In this document: piece after piece, positions 44,182 through 55,207 of the stretch
Layout: every line of letters begins with the position of its first letter
How positions within the stretch are numbered: position 1 is the stretch's first letter
Source of the DNA: Liopterus haemorrhoidalis
Lineage: Eukaryota > Arthropoda > Insecta > Coleoptera > Dytiscidae
DNA: 64,000 nucleotides
Direction: 5' to 3'
NCBI GenBank assembly: GCA_963971575.1
Contig: OZ020625.1
Coordinates: 24,020,992 to 24,084,991, forward strand
Program-made: the position numbers and the translations under genes
The notes under the pieces: model-generated
Told to the model about the DNA's origin: nothing
Seen by the model: only the letters and a program-made list of their open reading frames with translations
Database searches by the model: none

Positions 44182-44984
44182 AGCACGAAACCCATTATGA
44201 ACAGCCAGCACAGCCAGTACGGCAGCGGCCGGCGTAGCACGAAACCCATTATGAACAGCCAGCACGGCACTTGAACAGCCAGACGTTTGAAACAATCTCA
44301 GTTTTAGATGAGCTGCGTTGGATGCAATGGAGAGTTCATTGGAAGAGGAGCTAATTATAGTGGCTGCAATTTGTGCTGAGGAGGAAGAGCGTGAAAGACA
44401 ACAGCGGAAAACATAGGTTATGGGTCCATGAGATTTTTTAAAAAGAGGAGGAAATTTGGAGAATTCCATCATCTTTTTCCAGACCTTCTGAAAGATGTAG
44501 AAAAATTTTTCCTTTATTTTCGTATGTCAAGAAGTAAGTTTTATGAACTTCTTAATCTTCTTTTTTGTCAAAGAAATATACGCCTTTTCGAGAAACTGTC
44601 AGTCCCGAAGATAATTATTCCTACCTGTCCAGGACACAAAATTCTCAGCAATTTGTTGCTACGCGTTGTCCTTCTTCCTGTTATCATGATATGATATAAA
44701 AATTTCCTCGGTGCTAATTTTTATAAAATATAACCGAAACATTCAAAACACTTGTATTACCTGTCCAAATACCACGCGTTTCGTGCCGGTCTGGCGTCTG
44801 GCTGTTCGAGTCGAACGCCGTTTTAATTCCAAGAGAAACATTCCGGTTGTGGCGTTGGCGTTTTTGGCTGTTGCTGTGCTGGCTGTTGCTGGCTAACCGC
44901 AACCTCTCCATTACAATACATGGAAAAGAATAAGAACCTTTGCCGTACTGATTGTTGCTGGTTGTTCATAATGGGTTTCGTGCT
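44182..44984 (+). mobile_element. PIF/Harbinger-type element with HARBI1-like remnant
   Basis: Ends AGCACGAAACCCATTATGAA and its inverse are flanked by TA (44180-44181 and 44985-44986). The left end is repeated in tandem (44182 and 44236), with AACAGCCAGCAC motifs. The right part has multiple GCTGTTGCTGGC repeats. The interior holds a HARBI1-like N-terminus. Confidence 0.7.
44327..44690 (+). pseudogene. HARBI1-like nuclease N-terminal fragment
   Basis: MESSLEEELIIVAAICAEEE and ERERQQRK, a one-base shift, HRLWVHEIF, then KRRKFGEFHHLFPDLLKDVE and KFFLYFRMSRSKFYELLNLL. This matches the start of PIF/Harbinger nucleases (acidic stretch, WVHxI, GEFxxLxxDLxxDxxKFxxYFRMSxxxFxxLL). The DDE core is deleted. 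Confidence 0.75.
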
Positions 44985-45083
44985 TAGATGCGGTTGCTGG
45001 GTACACTGCCGCGATAGTAATGTAATTCGGGTTGAAAAGATGCGCTCGTTTTCATGTCTACAGAGGAAAAGGCTTAGACAGCG

Positions 45084-45392
45084 GTGAAGATGTTTGTTTG
45101 GTGCATTACAAAATATATTATTGGCGAAGGGTCTTACACATTGTTGGGCATCAGTGAGAGGGGTGTCCAGGATGTCACTCTCATTAAGCAGCCCCTTCGC
45201 AGCAAGTATATGGCACGACTTAGGAGATTTTGTCTGTCTGGCGAGAACAAGATCGGTTGCACAAACATGCTTGCTGTCCCATTAATTTCATACACTATTG
45301 GTGTAATGAAATGGAATGTCGATGATCTTATGGATCTTGACAGAAGAATCAGAGATATGAATATCAACCGAAGTCTTCACCCGAAATCTTAA
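45084..45392 (+). pseudogene. LINE reverse transcriptase fragment (R2/R4-like)
   Basis: YTLLGISERGVQDVTLIKQP, then ARLRRFCLSGENKIGCTN, LAVPLISYTIGVMKWNVDDL and MDLDRRIRDM with LHPKS. The order YxYLGxxQ, NKxxxxNxxAxPxxxYxFGxxxW, LDxxxRxxL and HPxS marks the region downstream of the YADD box in R2-superclade non-LTR retrotransposons. The frame is open for 103 codons, but both ends are cut. Confidence 0.6.
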
Positions 45393-45777
45393 ATTATTAA
45401 AGAAGATTATTTAAAGGGCAAGAGAGTGTTTTATAAGGATGAAATATCTCATTTATCATTTACTTTACAGCAAAAATGAATATCAGAAATTAAACTATTC
45501 CTCTCTGTTTAATGCATTTGTCAATAAGACATGTATTTGGGGAGCTATGGGAAGAGTTCCTATAAACGAAGTATTTCACTTATCACTTACGTTACAAGAA
45601 TATATATATTACAAAAACCGTACGGGTAATCCAGCTAGTAACAAAATAATATATATATTTTTATAAGTTTGGAGATAAATTAACATGCATTATATTGTGA
45701 AAACAGAGATATCATATGACGGTATTTTGTATAAATTTTAATCTTGATTAGATGAGTTACGTCCGTAAGTTAGTAAT

Positions 45778-46126
45778 TATAGTTGATAGATAATGGGATT
45801 CGGACCAGTCAGAAAATAAAAACAAATTTATTAACTTCGCTAACGTTTCGATTTTAATTTAAATCTTCATCAGAGCTTAGTTAATAGTCACGATATAAAA
45901 TAACAATTTTAAAATTAATAAAGAACACATCATATTGTCCGGTCATTGAACTCAGAGATAAGCATGCTTAACTCTGAGTTCAATATTAATTTTAAAATTG
46001 TTATTTTATATTGTGACTATTAACTAAGCTCTGATGAAGATTTAAATTAAAATCGAAACGTTAGCGAAGTTAATAAATTTGTTTTTATTTTCTGACTGGC
46101 CCGAATCCCATTATCTATCAACTATA
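45778..46126. repeat. Foldback element: 142-bp inverted arms with hammerhead-like motifs
   Basis: Positions 45778-45919 and 45985-46126 are inverse copies differing at about three bases. The spacer contains a further 40-bp near-perfect palindrome (45945-45984). Each arm carries CTGATGA, a 5-bp stem (GATTT / AAATC) and GAAAC (plus strand 46031-46059; minus strand 45873-45845), the conserved core of a hammerhead ribozyme. Penelope-like elements are known to carry hammerheads, and a Penelope-like fragment lies at 41948. Confidence 0.8.
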
Positions 46127-46525
46127 ATAAATTTTAATTATTTACAAATATCCCAACCTTCTCACATTATGAAATGCCAAACAACAATTTATTTAGTCGT
46201 TTTAAAAATATAGTTTTTTTTAAATTTACTGGCAGCAAGATGTTATATATTCTGAAATGTCATTTGTGCCGTGAAATTTCGATTCGTAACAGTTTTTATG
46301 TCTTTCTAATATTATTTACTACAGACGTTGCGTAAAATGCTCGTAGTATATTTTGCACACGGTTTCACTGTCATTAGTTAAATATGTGTTTGAGATAACC
46401 GATAAGAAGAAAAAGAAATAAAAGTGTGGTGTGAAATTTCTTACATTTTAGGGTTTCGCAGGTATTTAATAAGAGATAGAACAAAAGTTTTTTCTTTTTG
46501 TAAAAACTGCACCAAAATAAAAAAT
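46127..46525. other. Mostly unassigned; family B end fragment at 46437-46480
   Basis: TTACATTTTAGGGTTTCGCA and GGTATTTAATAAG match the 3' subterminal repeat of family B. Otherwise nothing is recognised. Confidence 0.45.
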
Positions 46526-47690
46526 TGATGTGAAGTGTGAATTTTCACACATTTCAGGGTTTCGCAGGTATTTAGTAAGTGAATAATGATTATTTGGGAT
46601 GCCAAAACAAATTTTATGTTAAAATATTTTTTTTTTTTGTTAATTTTAATTCGAATGCCTAATACCATTATGTAGGTATTTAAATATGTGTAGTATTTTT
46701 TTTTATATTGCAAGGTTTAATAAGATTTTGAAAATTGCGCCTATGGCTTCCATTGGTTGTTTTAGTCATAAGCTCCGCCCTTCTGTTTTCGTGTATTTAT
46801 AGGAATATAAATAGCAGTATAGCAGTAATATATTTAGGCACTAATATGATTCAGACATTTATAACACATGACATAACATATATTTTATATATTTAATTTT
46901 TTTTACTTGTATCCAAGGTATTATATATTTATAGTTACGTTATATTTTAATTTACTTGGTTGTAAGTCCAATAGTAATCAATTTCAACAATTTCCACTGG
47001 TTATTAAATTTACGCTTTTAAAAATTAAATGCAATATTTGTCCAAATATAACTAGAATTTTGAAAAAATAATTTAAACAAAATAAATATGCAAAAAAAAA
47101 CTGAAAAAATGAAATTGCCTCGAGGCCGATTTGAACTCGAGTTTGCAAATTAGAACGCCAGTATACTAACCATTACACCATCGAAGCGCTCTGTTAACTG
47201 TGCTACCTAACATCATTAAATATTGTACATGGTCACGCAAAAAACACAAAAAATGCGTTATTTTCCGAAAACATAATCTGATTAAAAATTCCTGTTGACT
47301 ATTCCGGTTCACACAAATGTACATTATTTAGAATTTTTTCAGATTTTTTTTTGCACAATTTTGGCAAAATCGCATCAAAATAAATTATGTTGCAAAAATA
47401 AAATTTTGATCGTTAATCCACGTACTAAGGGCTTTCATTTGATAGCCTACTCAGTATTTAAAAAAATATTTTTTTTTCGATGAGCACATATTTGTTTATA
47501 TTTTTAGGGGGATATGTTTTTTAGATGTTTTAGAATTTTTCCTATGTGCGGGTCAACGAGTTGTATAAGCATGCCAAATTTCAACTCTCTAGGTTTAGCC
47601 GTTTGGCTACAAATTTTACCGAACAGACAGACAGACGACAAAATGACGGTATAAGGGTTTTTTGGTCATACCTACAAAACCATAAAAATG
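46526..47690 (-). mobile_element. Helentron-type (HINE-like) repeat, family B copy 4
   Basis: It has the family ends and order, with a short (GTCT)n tract (about 47626-47637). An additional AT-rich stretch of about 200 bp (46790-46990) is not in the other copies. Stretches of family B continue into 47691-47745. Confidence 0.65.
47120..47190 (-). ncRNA. tRNA-like module in family B copy 4
   Basis: On the minus strand TGGTGTAATGGTTAGTATAC (A box at 47170-47180) is followed by GTTCTAATTTGC, reminiscent of a tRNA-Arg(UCU) anticodon loop, and by GAGTTCAAATC (B box, 47128-47138). The A-to-B spacing is near that of a class I tRNA and a T-run follows. Stem pairing is poor. Confidence 0.5.
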
Positions 47691-48175
47691 CATGTGAAGT
47701 GTGAATTTTCACACATTTTAGGGTTTTGTAGGCATTTAGTAAGTGTAAGAAGCCAACATAATACTGGATGTCTACGAATTTAACGTTCTACGTTCTATTA
47801 ACAATGTGTTTGTGTGGTGTCCAAAACTCGTCCTTAGCTGTTATTTTTTTTTTTTTACATTTTTAATTTCATAAACAGACACACACTATCTTAGACATAA
47901 CTACAAAACATCCATAACATTATTAGCCATAAATTAGCCATGAATTAAAAAAATAATAAATTTTGTCAAAAGCACAAAAACTGCAAAATTTTTCATAAAC
48001 GCAATCGGATCAAAAATTCCTCTCGTACGTTTCCGGCTCAGATCAATGTACATTACCTATAATTTTTTCAGATTTTTAGTTTGACCCCTCTGGGTAAGGG
48101 GGCGTGATAAATGTTTTAGCACATTTTTTGCTAAAATCGTGTTAAAAAAAAACGAATTCTAAAAAACTTTATTCG
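47691..48175. mobile_element. Family B end fragment followed by family E repeat
   Basis: GTGAAGTGTGAATTTTCACA and the adjoining subterminal repeat (47696-47745) are a solo family B end. From about 47840 family E follows: CACACACTATCTTAGACATA, ATTATTAGCCATAAATTAGC and TGGGTAAGGGGGCGTGATAA. Confidence 0.5.
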
Positions 48176-48227
48176 TTTTTAGGATTTTGTAGGTATGACC
48201 AAAAAACCCTTATACCGTCATTTTGTC

Positions 48228-48265
<38 letters not shown>

Positions 48266-49093
48266 TCGGTAAAAATTGTAGCCAAACGGCTAAACCTAGA
48301 GAGTTGAAATTTGGCATGCTTATACAACTCTTTGACCCGCACATAGGAAAAATACTAAAACATCTAAAAAACATACCCCCCTAAAAATATAAACAAATAT
48401 GTGCTCATCGAAAACAAAAATATTTTTTTTAAATTCTGAGTAGGGTATCAAATGAAAGCCCTTAGTACGTGGATTAACGATCAAATTTTTATTTTTGCAA
48501 AATAAATTATTTTGATGCGATTTTTGCCAAAAATGTGCAAAAAAAATTTTGTCCCACACCCTGTAGCCCAGATGGTTTAAACTAAAAATCTAAAAAAATT
48601 CTAAGTAATGTATATTGGTGTGAACCGAAATAGTACAACAGGAATTTCTGATCAGATTATGTTTTTGGAAAATAACGCATTTTTTGTGGTTTTTGGTTCA
48701 CAAAGTACAAAAGTTATACCAATGTAAGACACTCACATTCATGGCGTGCGATGGCTACATGCGTTAGCGCGCTCTTAAACTGGTTGGAAAACGAAGGGTT
48801 TCGAGTTCGAGTACGGGAGTGATTTTTATTTTTTTTGTTTTTTTTTTGCATTTTTATTATGTTGTAATTATTTTGTCAAAATTCTAGTTATATTTTGACA
48901 AATGTTGTATTTAATTTTTTTATTTTATATTGTCTTATTATATGATTAACAGACGATAAATTATTTTAAAAATATCGTTCATTTTACCGTGATTACTACA
49001 AAGTAAAATTTGTCCTACACACTCAGCATACCGCCTTCACTTATTATATACCTGCGAAACCCTGAAATGTGTGAATATTCACACTTCACATCA
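48176..49093 (+). mobile_element. Helentron-type (HINE-like) repeat, family B copy 5
   Basis: Near full-length: TTTTTAGGATTTTGTAGGTA, (GTCT)n at 48229-48264, the conserved middle, tRNA-like module, T-run, ATACCTGCGAAACCCTGAAA and hairpin, ending TTCACATCAA. It is the uninterrupted reference for the MITE at 34403. Confidence 0.7.
48745..48820 (+). ncRNA. tRNA-like module in family B copy 5
   Basis: GCGATGGCTACATGCGTTAG (weak A box) and GGGTTTCGAGTTCGAGTACG (B-box-like, 48803-48814), followed by TTTTTATTTTTTTTGTTTTT. It belongs to the same subgroup as copies 3 and 6. Confidence 0.4.
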
Positions 49094-49104
49094 ATTTTTT
49101 AATC

Positions 49105-49628
49105 TACGTCCTAAGAGCTTTCTTTTTATACCACACAATTAATTTAAAAAAAAAAAAATTTATCAACAACGCAAAAAATCGACATTTTTCAATGTTCAAG
49201 GGTCCTATCAATGTTCAAGATGGGGATTTTTTCAGATTTTTAGATCAACCCTTCTGAGAGATAGGGTGGGGACAAAAGTTTTCTTGACATATTTTTGGCA
49301 AAAATCCAATAAAAGAATTGATTTTTCAAAACTAACAATTTGCTTGTTGATCCGCATTAAGAGGTTTCATTTGGTATGACACTCAAAATATATCTATTTT
49401 TTTATTAAATACATACTTGTTTATATTTATCTCGGGATGTGTTTATTTTGAACATTCAGTATTTTTCCTATATGTGGGTCAAAGAGTTGTATAAGCATGC
49501 CAAATTTCAAATTTCTATGTTAAACTGTTTGGCTACAATTTCTACCGTACAGACAGACAGACAGACACAAGAGTGACGTTATAAGGATTTTTTGGTGGTC
49601 ATACCTTCAAAACCCTAAAAATGATATT
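49105..49628 (-). mobile_element. Family B' repeat
   Basis: A diverged relative of family B with the same order: AGAGCTTTCTTTTTATACCA, ATATGTGGGTCAAAGAGTTG, CTACAATTTCTACCGTACAG, a short GACA tract and ATACCTTCAAAACCCTAAAA. It gives the uninterrupted target for the nested stack at 22790-25080. Confidence 0.6.
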
Positions 49629-50246
49629 TTTGTTTGATTAAAAACAAAAATCTAAACTAATTCAGACAATAGGTTGAATCATGTTGTATAACAGTAGGCG
49701 CTCCGTTTGTAGGCTCCTTACACACATGAATTCGATTCTCAGCTGTTATTTTTTTTTATTATATACCTAATTTAAAAAAATCCATAAGATTATTAGCCAT
49801 AATTTAGCCATTAATTAAAAAAATAATTAATTTTGTCAAAAACACAAAATCGGCAATATTTTCCTAAAAGCAATCTGGTCAAAAATTCCTGTCATACGTT
49901 TCCGGTTCAGATCAATGTACATTACCTAGATGATTTTCAGATTTTTAGTTTAACCGTTTTGGGTAATTTTTTTGTACATTTTTTAAAAACTTTTTAAAAA
50001 ACTTCTTTCATTTCCTTAATTTTCGTCGCAAGAGCTTTCTTTTACTACACAACAATTTTTTTTCAGTGAAAAAATTCCTGTTGAACTATTCCGGTTCCCA
50101 TCATTGTACATTATTGAGATTTTTTTCAGATTTGTAGATCACCCCTTATGGCAGACAGAGTGGGGGACAAAAGTTTTTTGACAAATTTTTCGTTTCCCAC
50201 TATTAATGGTCACAGTAAATATACCCTGTACCTTGTTGAACACAGG
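49629..50246. mobile_element. Family E repeat, second copy
   Basis: ATTATTAGCCATAATTTAGC, TCCGGTTCAGATCAATGTAC and related text matches 47880-48120. The boundaries are unclear. Confidence 0.45.
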
Positions 50247-50509
50247 CAGAGCCGTAGCAATGTTTTTGGCGCCCTTGGCAAATACTTAAAATAGCGCCCT
50301 TTTTTATCTCTTTTCATTTTAATGATTCTAATTTTAATACCTTCTGATTATGACGATATGTATACTGTATACCTTCTACTGATTTTACGACTACAGCACT
50401 GCTAATAGTATTTGAGAAGTTGTTTTATCATGGCGGAATACATAATGGCGCCCCTTAGGCCTCGCGCCCCTGGCACTTGCCCCGATGCCAGGGCGTTGCC
50501 ACGGCTTTG
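50247..50509. mobile_element. hAT MITE (263 bp)
   Basis: CAGAGCCGTAGCAATG and (inverse) CAAAGCCGTGGCAAC are flanked by AACACAGG (50239-50246) and AACCCAGG (50510-50517), 7 of 8 identical. GGCGCCC blocks lie inside both ends. Confidence 0.8.
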
Positions 50510-50531
50510 AACCCAGGGAATGGGTTTATTT

Positions 50532-51449
50532 TAGAGATGGGAATTTCGGCTCAGTTTGCGGAACCGGATCAGTGGAGGTCGTTCAGTTTGTTGAGCCGGT
50601 TCATTGATCCGGTTCATTGATCCGGCTCAGTGATCCGGTTAAGTAAACATGTTTCCAAAACACAGGCCGGTCGTTAGTTCGTAGGTAGAAAGTCGCTTAG
50701 AGCCGGTTCTTGCTTAGAGCCGGTTCTTGCAATATATGAACTGTAAACATGATCCCGAGACACAGGTCGGTCGGTCGTTCGGTCGTAGGTAGAACGTCGC
50801 TTAGTGCCGACTCTTGCTTAGAGCCGGTTCTTGTAAACATGATCCCGAGACACAGGTCGGTCGGTCGTTCGGTCGTAGGTAGAACGTCGCTTAGAACCGA
50901 CTCTTGCTTAGAGCCGGTTCTTTTAAACATGATCCCGAGACACAGGTCAGTCAGTTGCCGGTCGTTCGGTCGTAGGTAGAACGTCGTTTAGCCCCGACTC
51001 TTATCTAACATTTTTGAAACAAACAATCCACTTTATGTAGCTACTGTATTTTAAACCAGATGTGTTAAGTTTATGGCGATGTTTATTGCCCTTATAAATC
51101 GGACATCTGGGATTTGGGCAATATTTTTAATATTTTTATATAGTATGGTTGTAAGAAAATTCAGACTAAGCCGATTAGTTTCAAATAAACTGCCCTACAA
51201 ATTGATGACAAAATACACTTTATGATAATACATTACAAGCCAAGTTCTCGCGAAGTTCAACATGACATCGACCCAGATCCGGATCACTCCGGTCACTGTT
51301 CACAATCGCCCGACCTATCGTATTCTTGAAACTTGAAACTATACAGTGAGCCGTGAGCCGGCTCATTACAATTTGGTGAACCGTGTCACTTCGGTCAGTG
51401 TACTGAGCCGGCTCAGTGAGCCGGTTCGTTCATGAACGACCCATCTCTA
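50532..51449. mobile_element. hAT-type non-autonomous element with internal tandem repeat
   Basis: TAGAGATGGG and its inverse are flanked by a perfect 8-bp TSD GTTTATTT (50524-50531 and 51450-51457). GAGCCGGTTC-type motifs fill both subterminal parts. No transposase is encoded. Confidence 0.88.
50641..51002. repeat. 90-bp tandem repeat inside the hAT element
   Basis: About four units with period 90 (GATCCCGAGACACAGGTCGG at 50751, 50841 and 50931; a degenerate unit begins near 50645). Since 90 is divisible by three, open frames persist on both strands; they are not considered genes. Confidence 0.88.
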
Positions 51450-51457
51450 GTTTATTT

Positions 51458-51950
51458 ATGTTTCAGTGTACAGTTTCAAGCGTAAATTCGGTATGGGATT
51501 CATCTTATATTTTTCATTTAAGAGAACTGTTAAAAACCAATTTTTATTTTACAAATGTTATCTTGTTTTGGGTAATTATTTCAATTTGAATGTTTCTTAT
51601 TATTCATAATTTATGTGTAAAATACGAATAGAAGTATAATGTGCTTATAGTAATTTGTCTTCTGGGAAATCAAAAAGTCGTATATTATTTTAATTGCACC
51701 GCTACTAGTGGTTTTATGAGTGGTCTATAGTGAACTCGAATTGTATAATGGCCCCTGTTTCTAAGTGAGAAATTTAACAGTTTCCTGGAATTTTAGTTTG
51801 ACCTGTCAAGTTGGAATACATCCAAGTTTCTTGTACTGGGGCATTAGATATGGTACTAACCAACATGTTTTTCACAACAACTATGTGAAGTATGAACAAA
51901 ATTTCTACTTTAAAACTAGCGATGGCAGGAGTATTACAAAAATCGGACAG
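51458..51950. other. Unassigned
   Basis: AT-rich sequence with no recognised feature. The plus-strand frame from 51765 has no known domain and runs into mariner DNA. Confidence 0.4.
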
Positions 51951-52256
51951 GGCAGTGCTGAAAAATTATTTTTGTTTTGGAACAAATTGTTTTATTGCTT
52001 TTCAGAATATTCGCCTTTAAGGTTTATACACTTTTGCATGCGTTCAAACCAATTCTTGTAACATTTTTTCCACTCTGAAGTTGGTATCTCAAAAACATAG
52101 TTTTCGAAGACTTCAACAGTTCTTGGGGTGATGAAAATCACTGTCCACGCATTTTTTGTTTGACATTGGGAAACAAAAAAAGTCGTTAGGGGATAAATCA
52201 GGTGAATATGGGCAATGACATATTAATTCGATGTTTTCCTCCTTTAAATAATCAAT

Positions 52257-53131
52257 AGGGGATAGGCATGATTTTTTAATTTTTTTTTATTATATTCCTC
52301 TTGTTGCATATAAACATAAAAAACAGTTTTTAATTTTTTTATTTTTTAATTTGAAGGCTTAAAGAAATCATAAATGTATGTAGCGCGCGAAAACGACGTG
52401 TGACGTCATACCCTTCTAACTGACACATGACACTACTAGTCTAGCCAGCGTACATGCGTCTGTTGTGAACTTATTTGTTTGTATAACTTTTATAGGTAAT
52501 GTAAAGTTAGAGTGATTTTAATTAAAATAAAGTTTAATTCTATAAAAACAATTTATACATGTTTACCGAATTAAATTTTATATTAAAATATATAAAATAT
52601 GGAAGATCCAGGCCCCAGTACTTCGAAACATAGTCGAAAATATTGTTTAGTACCAATGTGCACAAATAGTTCAATTAAAAATCCAAAAAAATAATTTATA
52701 TCATTACCTGATGACGAAAAACAACAGAAAAGCTATGAGGCGAAATAAAACCGATATTACAGAAAAAAGTAAAACTTTATGTTTGTGAAGACCATTTTAA
52801 TGTGAGTACATATATTTTATAAATTATTTTAGTAATAAATGCGTGAAAAATTGTTTAAAAACAAATACAAAACTCTCAAACAATACAATATAAACACGTA
52901 AACATTATGTTTTGTCTGTATCTGTGACGTCAAACCCTTACAGTCTCAGTCGTATCTACTCGGCAACCTTCGCGGCGTGGTCGGCTTATTTCAAATTTAC
53001 AATATTTTAATTAAAAAATTTGGCTATAATATTAATTAAAATGTGATTTTTGTTGTGTTAGGTGACATAACTAACATTAAAATATCAAAAAAATGTAGTT
53101 TTAAGGAAATATAAATTTTATGCGTACCCCT
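52257..53131 (-). mobile_element. ISL2EU-like non-autonomous element, copy 4
   Basis: AGGGGATAGGCATGATTTTT to GCGTACCCCT, inserted in mariner M4. The empty site from M1 (reverse strand) reads AAATAATCAATTGTTTGACG, so the target was AATT. The element keeps the THAP exon but lacks the MADKDFVRAQ start. Confidence 0.88.
52599..52806 (+). pseudogene. THAP fragment, copy 4, reaching the exon end
   Basis: MEDPGPSTSKHSRKYCLVPM, a stop after NPKK, FISLPDDEKQQKS, a small deletion removing the NLW segment, and finally a shifted CEDHFN just before GTGAGTA, a good splice donor. It shows that the THAP exon ends after C-x2-H, an end missing from copies 1, 3 and 5. Confidence 0.65.
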
Positions 53132-53931
53132 ATTGTTTGACGTGCTGTGTGGGAGCTTGCATTGTCATGATGAATAATAATGATATAATAGTTTTTGGTT
53201 GTTTTTCCTGATTTTGTCGATGACTTCTAGCAAACAAATTATTGAATACCATTCAGCCTTAACCGTTCACCCATCCTCTAAAGGAATGGTTGCAACATAT
53301 CCAGTACAACCGAAAAAACAAGTGATCATTTTTTTAGAAGTGCTTCGTGAACGAACAACTTTTGTGGGTTTCGGTTCATCTTGGAAAACCCGAACAATGG
53401 ATTGTTGCTTAGTTTCCGGTTCATATGAATAAATCCAAGTTTCGTCACCTGTAACGATGTTGTATATGGATTTTGCAGTGCATAGGTTGAATTTTTTTAT
53501 CATGCCTTTACACCAATCAACACGAACGTTTTTTTAAGCTTCGGTCAAATAAGCGGAATCCATCGGGAACAGATCTTTTTCACAGCTAAATGTTCATGCA
53601 AAATCGAATATATTGCAGTCTGCGATATGCCAAAGGATGCCTCTATCTCACGGTAAGTCACATGCCGGTCTTCTTCAATCTTTTTGCGCACAGCATTGAT
53701 GTTTTTTTGAATCACAACCGATTTTGGTCGACCTTCACGAGATTCATCACTGATGGATGCACGATCACGACGAAATCCTGCAAACCAATTGTAAACAGTC
53801 TTTTCTGATGGTGCTTCATTACCAAAAGTTGAACGAAGCGAATCTATGCATTGTTGTTGAGTTAAGCCTTTACTAAAATCGTAAAAAATCATACGACAAA
53901 AAACCTTCACGAGTAATATCAATTTTTTCAC
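53132..53931 (-). pseudogene. Mariner transposase M4, N-terminal and first catalytic block
   Basis: MIFYDFSKGLTQQQCIDSLR, EKTVYNWFAGFRRDRAS (first HTH), YREIEASFGISQTAIYSILH (second HTH) and, after a break near 53520, IVTGDETWIYSYEPETKQQS, which holds the first catalytic aspartate. Better preserved than M1 in this half. The second acid would lie in the HHDN block near 53170. The C-terminal half (SPDLSPNDFF) lies beyond the insertion, at about 52150-52215. Confidence 0.8.
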
Positions 53932-54084
53932 AAACTTGTTTTTTTTAAACGTTCACTGCCAACAAACTACTCGGTCAATTTATAAGCTGCCACTGATTTA
54001 ACAATAACAAATTTTACGAATATAGTAATGACACATTTCAATATTACCATCTAGTGGTCGTTTGTAGAAACATAAAAGGTATAG

Positions 54085-54364
54085 CCATACCATATTATTT
54101 TTGAAGATCGGCATAAAACAATTATCCCGTATAACTATAATCACATTGTTAAACTACAAAAGAACTAGGGTTCATGTTTACAACCACGTTGTAAACAGTC
54201 AACGGTCAGTGGGGCAGGGATGTTTGTTTTTGTTAATCGTTTAAGTAAAATGTGTAATGTGAAAAACTAATGGGTTGACACGCCTAGTTATATCACTTCT
54301 ATTGTAATTTTATGAGTTCCCTAACTTTTATTTTATTGCGATCTTCAAAACTAATATGGTACGG
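54085..54364. mobile_element. Small TIR element (280 bp)
   Basis: CCATACCATATTATTTTTGA and (inverse) CCGTACCATATTAGTTTTGA, both extended by AGATCG, are the ends. The right end overlaps the start of the direct repeat at 54343. No TSD was resolved. Confidence 0.5.
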
Positions 54365-54607
54365 ACTTTAACCCTGGTATCTTACCAAATTATGTGAAAA
54401 TAATTATGTGCCGTTTTTTAATCTCGGACAGATAGATAGACAAAAGTTGTTTTTTTTTGCGGATATTGTCTCAAAATCATCTAAAACGCGTTGAAACCAA
54501 ATATGAGTTCGAAAAATTAAAAAACAGAAAGTTTGTAATACTTTCGCGACACGTAGATTTCAAGCGAGCTTTACTTTACGAGATACATTACAGGATCGAT
54601 TCGCTAA
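54343..54607 (+). repeat. Direct repeat unit 1 (about 262 bp)
   Basis: AATATGGTACGGACTTTAAC through TCGGACAGATAGATAGACAA to GGATCGATTCGCTAAT. It matches 55205-55466 closely. Confidence 0.88.
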
Positions 54608-54609
54608 TA

Positions 54610-55207
54610 TCCTTTTCACACTAGAACTTTAAGACGAGTGAACTTAAAGTTCACCGATGTTTAACATCGGTATGCTTTCACACTTGATGTTTAAATCTCT
54701 GGTGCTGTCATCAGCTACAGTAATTTTGTCCTTAAGTTACCGTCATGAAATTACCAGTTTTGAACTGTTTGCGCAGACGCACATTTTGAATTATTATAAA
54801 CAAATATGGACATTTCATTTCATTCTACAATAAAGACACTACGATAAAGAATATATTACACCTGTATTAACATGTAAGTCGATACATTTTATCTCAATTA
54901 TTGTAGCTCTGTATTTTATTAAACACATTATTAAAATAAATAATTTTATTATAACAATAAGTATAAACTTCTTATAACGTCGATATAATACAGTATTCTT
55001 GTTTATGATAATATAAAATGTTGACAGCACAAATTCAAGGAGAATTTTTTTATAATAGAAATTAAGTTGGCAATGCGGACGATGTTTAAGACGCTGATCC
55101 CTGTCTTAAACATCGCTTGTATTTAGACGAGGCCATACGGTTTCACATTAGCGTTCAAAGATACATTCACTTTAACATCCGATCTTAAAGTTCTAGTGAG
55201 AAAAGGG
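54610..55207. mobile_element. TIR element between the direct repeats
   Basis: CCTTTTCACACTAGAACTTT and (inverse) CCTTTTCTCACTAGAACTTT are the ends. It sits at the junction of the two direct repeat units. The interior is AT-rich, with GATGTTTAACATCGG-type palindromic motifs near the ends and no transposase. Confidence 0.7.

Larger units (their letters stand above)
51963..54078 (-). mobile_element. DD34D mariner copy M4, split by ISL2EU-like copy 4
   Basis: The outer parts 51963-52256 and 53132-54078 form one mariner of the M1 family on the minus strand; the inner 875 bp is an ISL2EU-like element. Both mariner termini are eroded and TA flanks are not clear. The right part contains the leader ATTGACCGAGTAGTTTG shared with M1. 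Confidence 0.8.

Noticed and set aside
45084..45392. Joining this LINE fragment with the one at 43536-44036 into one element
   Set aside because: The C-terminal part lies upstream of the RT part on the same strand, with its own AAT-rich tail between, so they are more likely separate copies.
34019..48559. Recurring 80-codon minus-strand frame containing KNKNLIVNPRTKGFHLIPYS in several family B copies
   Set aside because: It recurs because the repeat is conserved as DNA; copies 1, 2 and 4 have stops in the same frame, and the protein has no family resemblance.
50697..50979. 76-77-codon frames on both strands
   Set aside because: They arise from a 90-bp tandem repeat whose length is a multiple of three.
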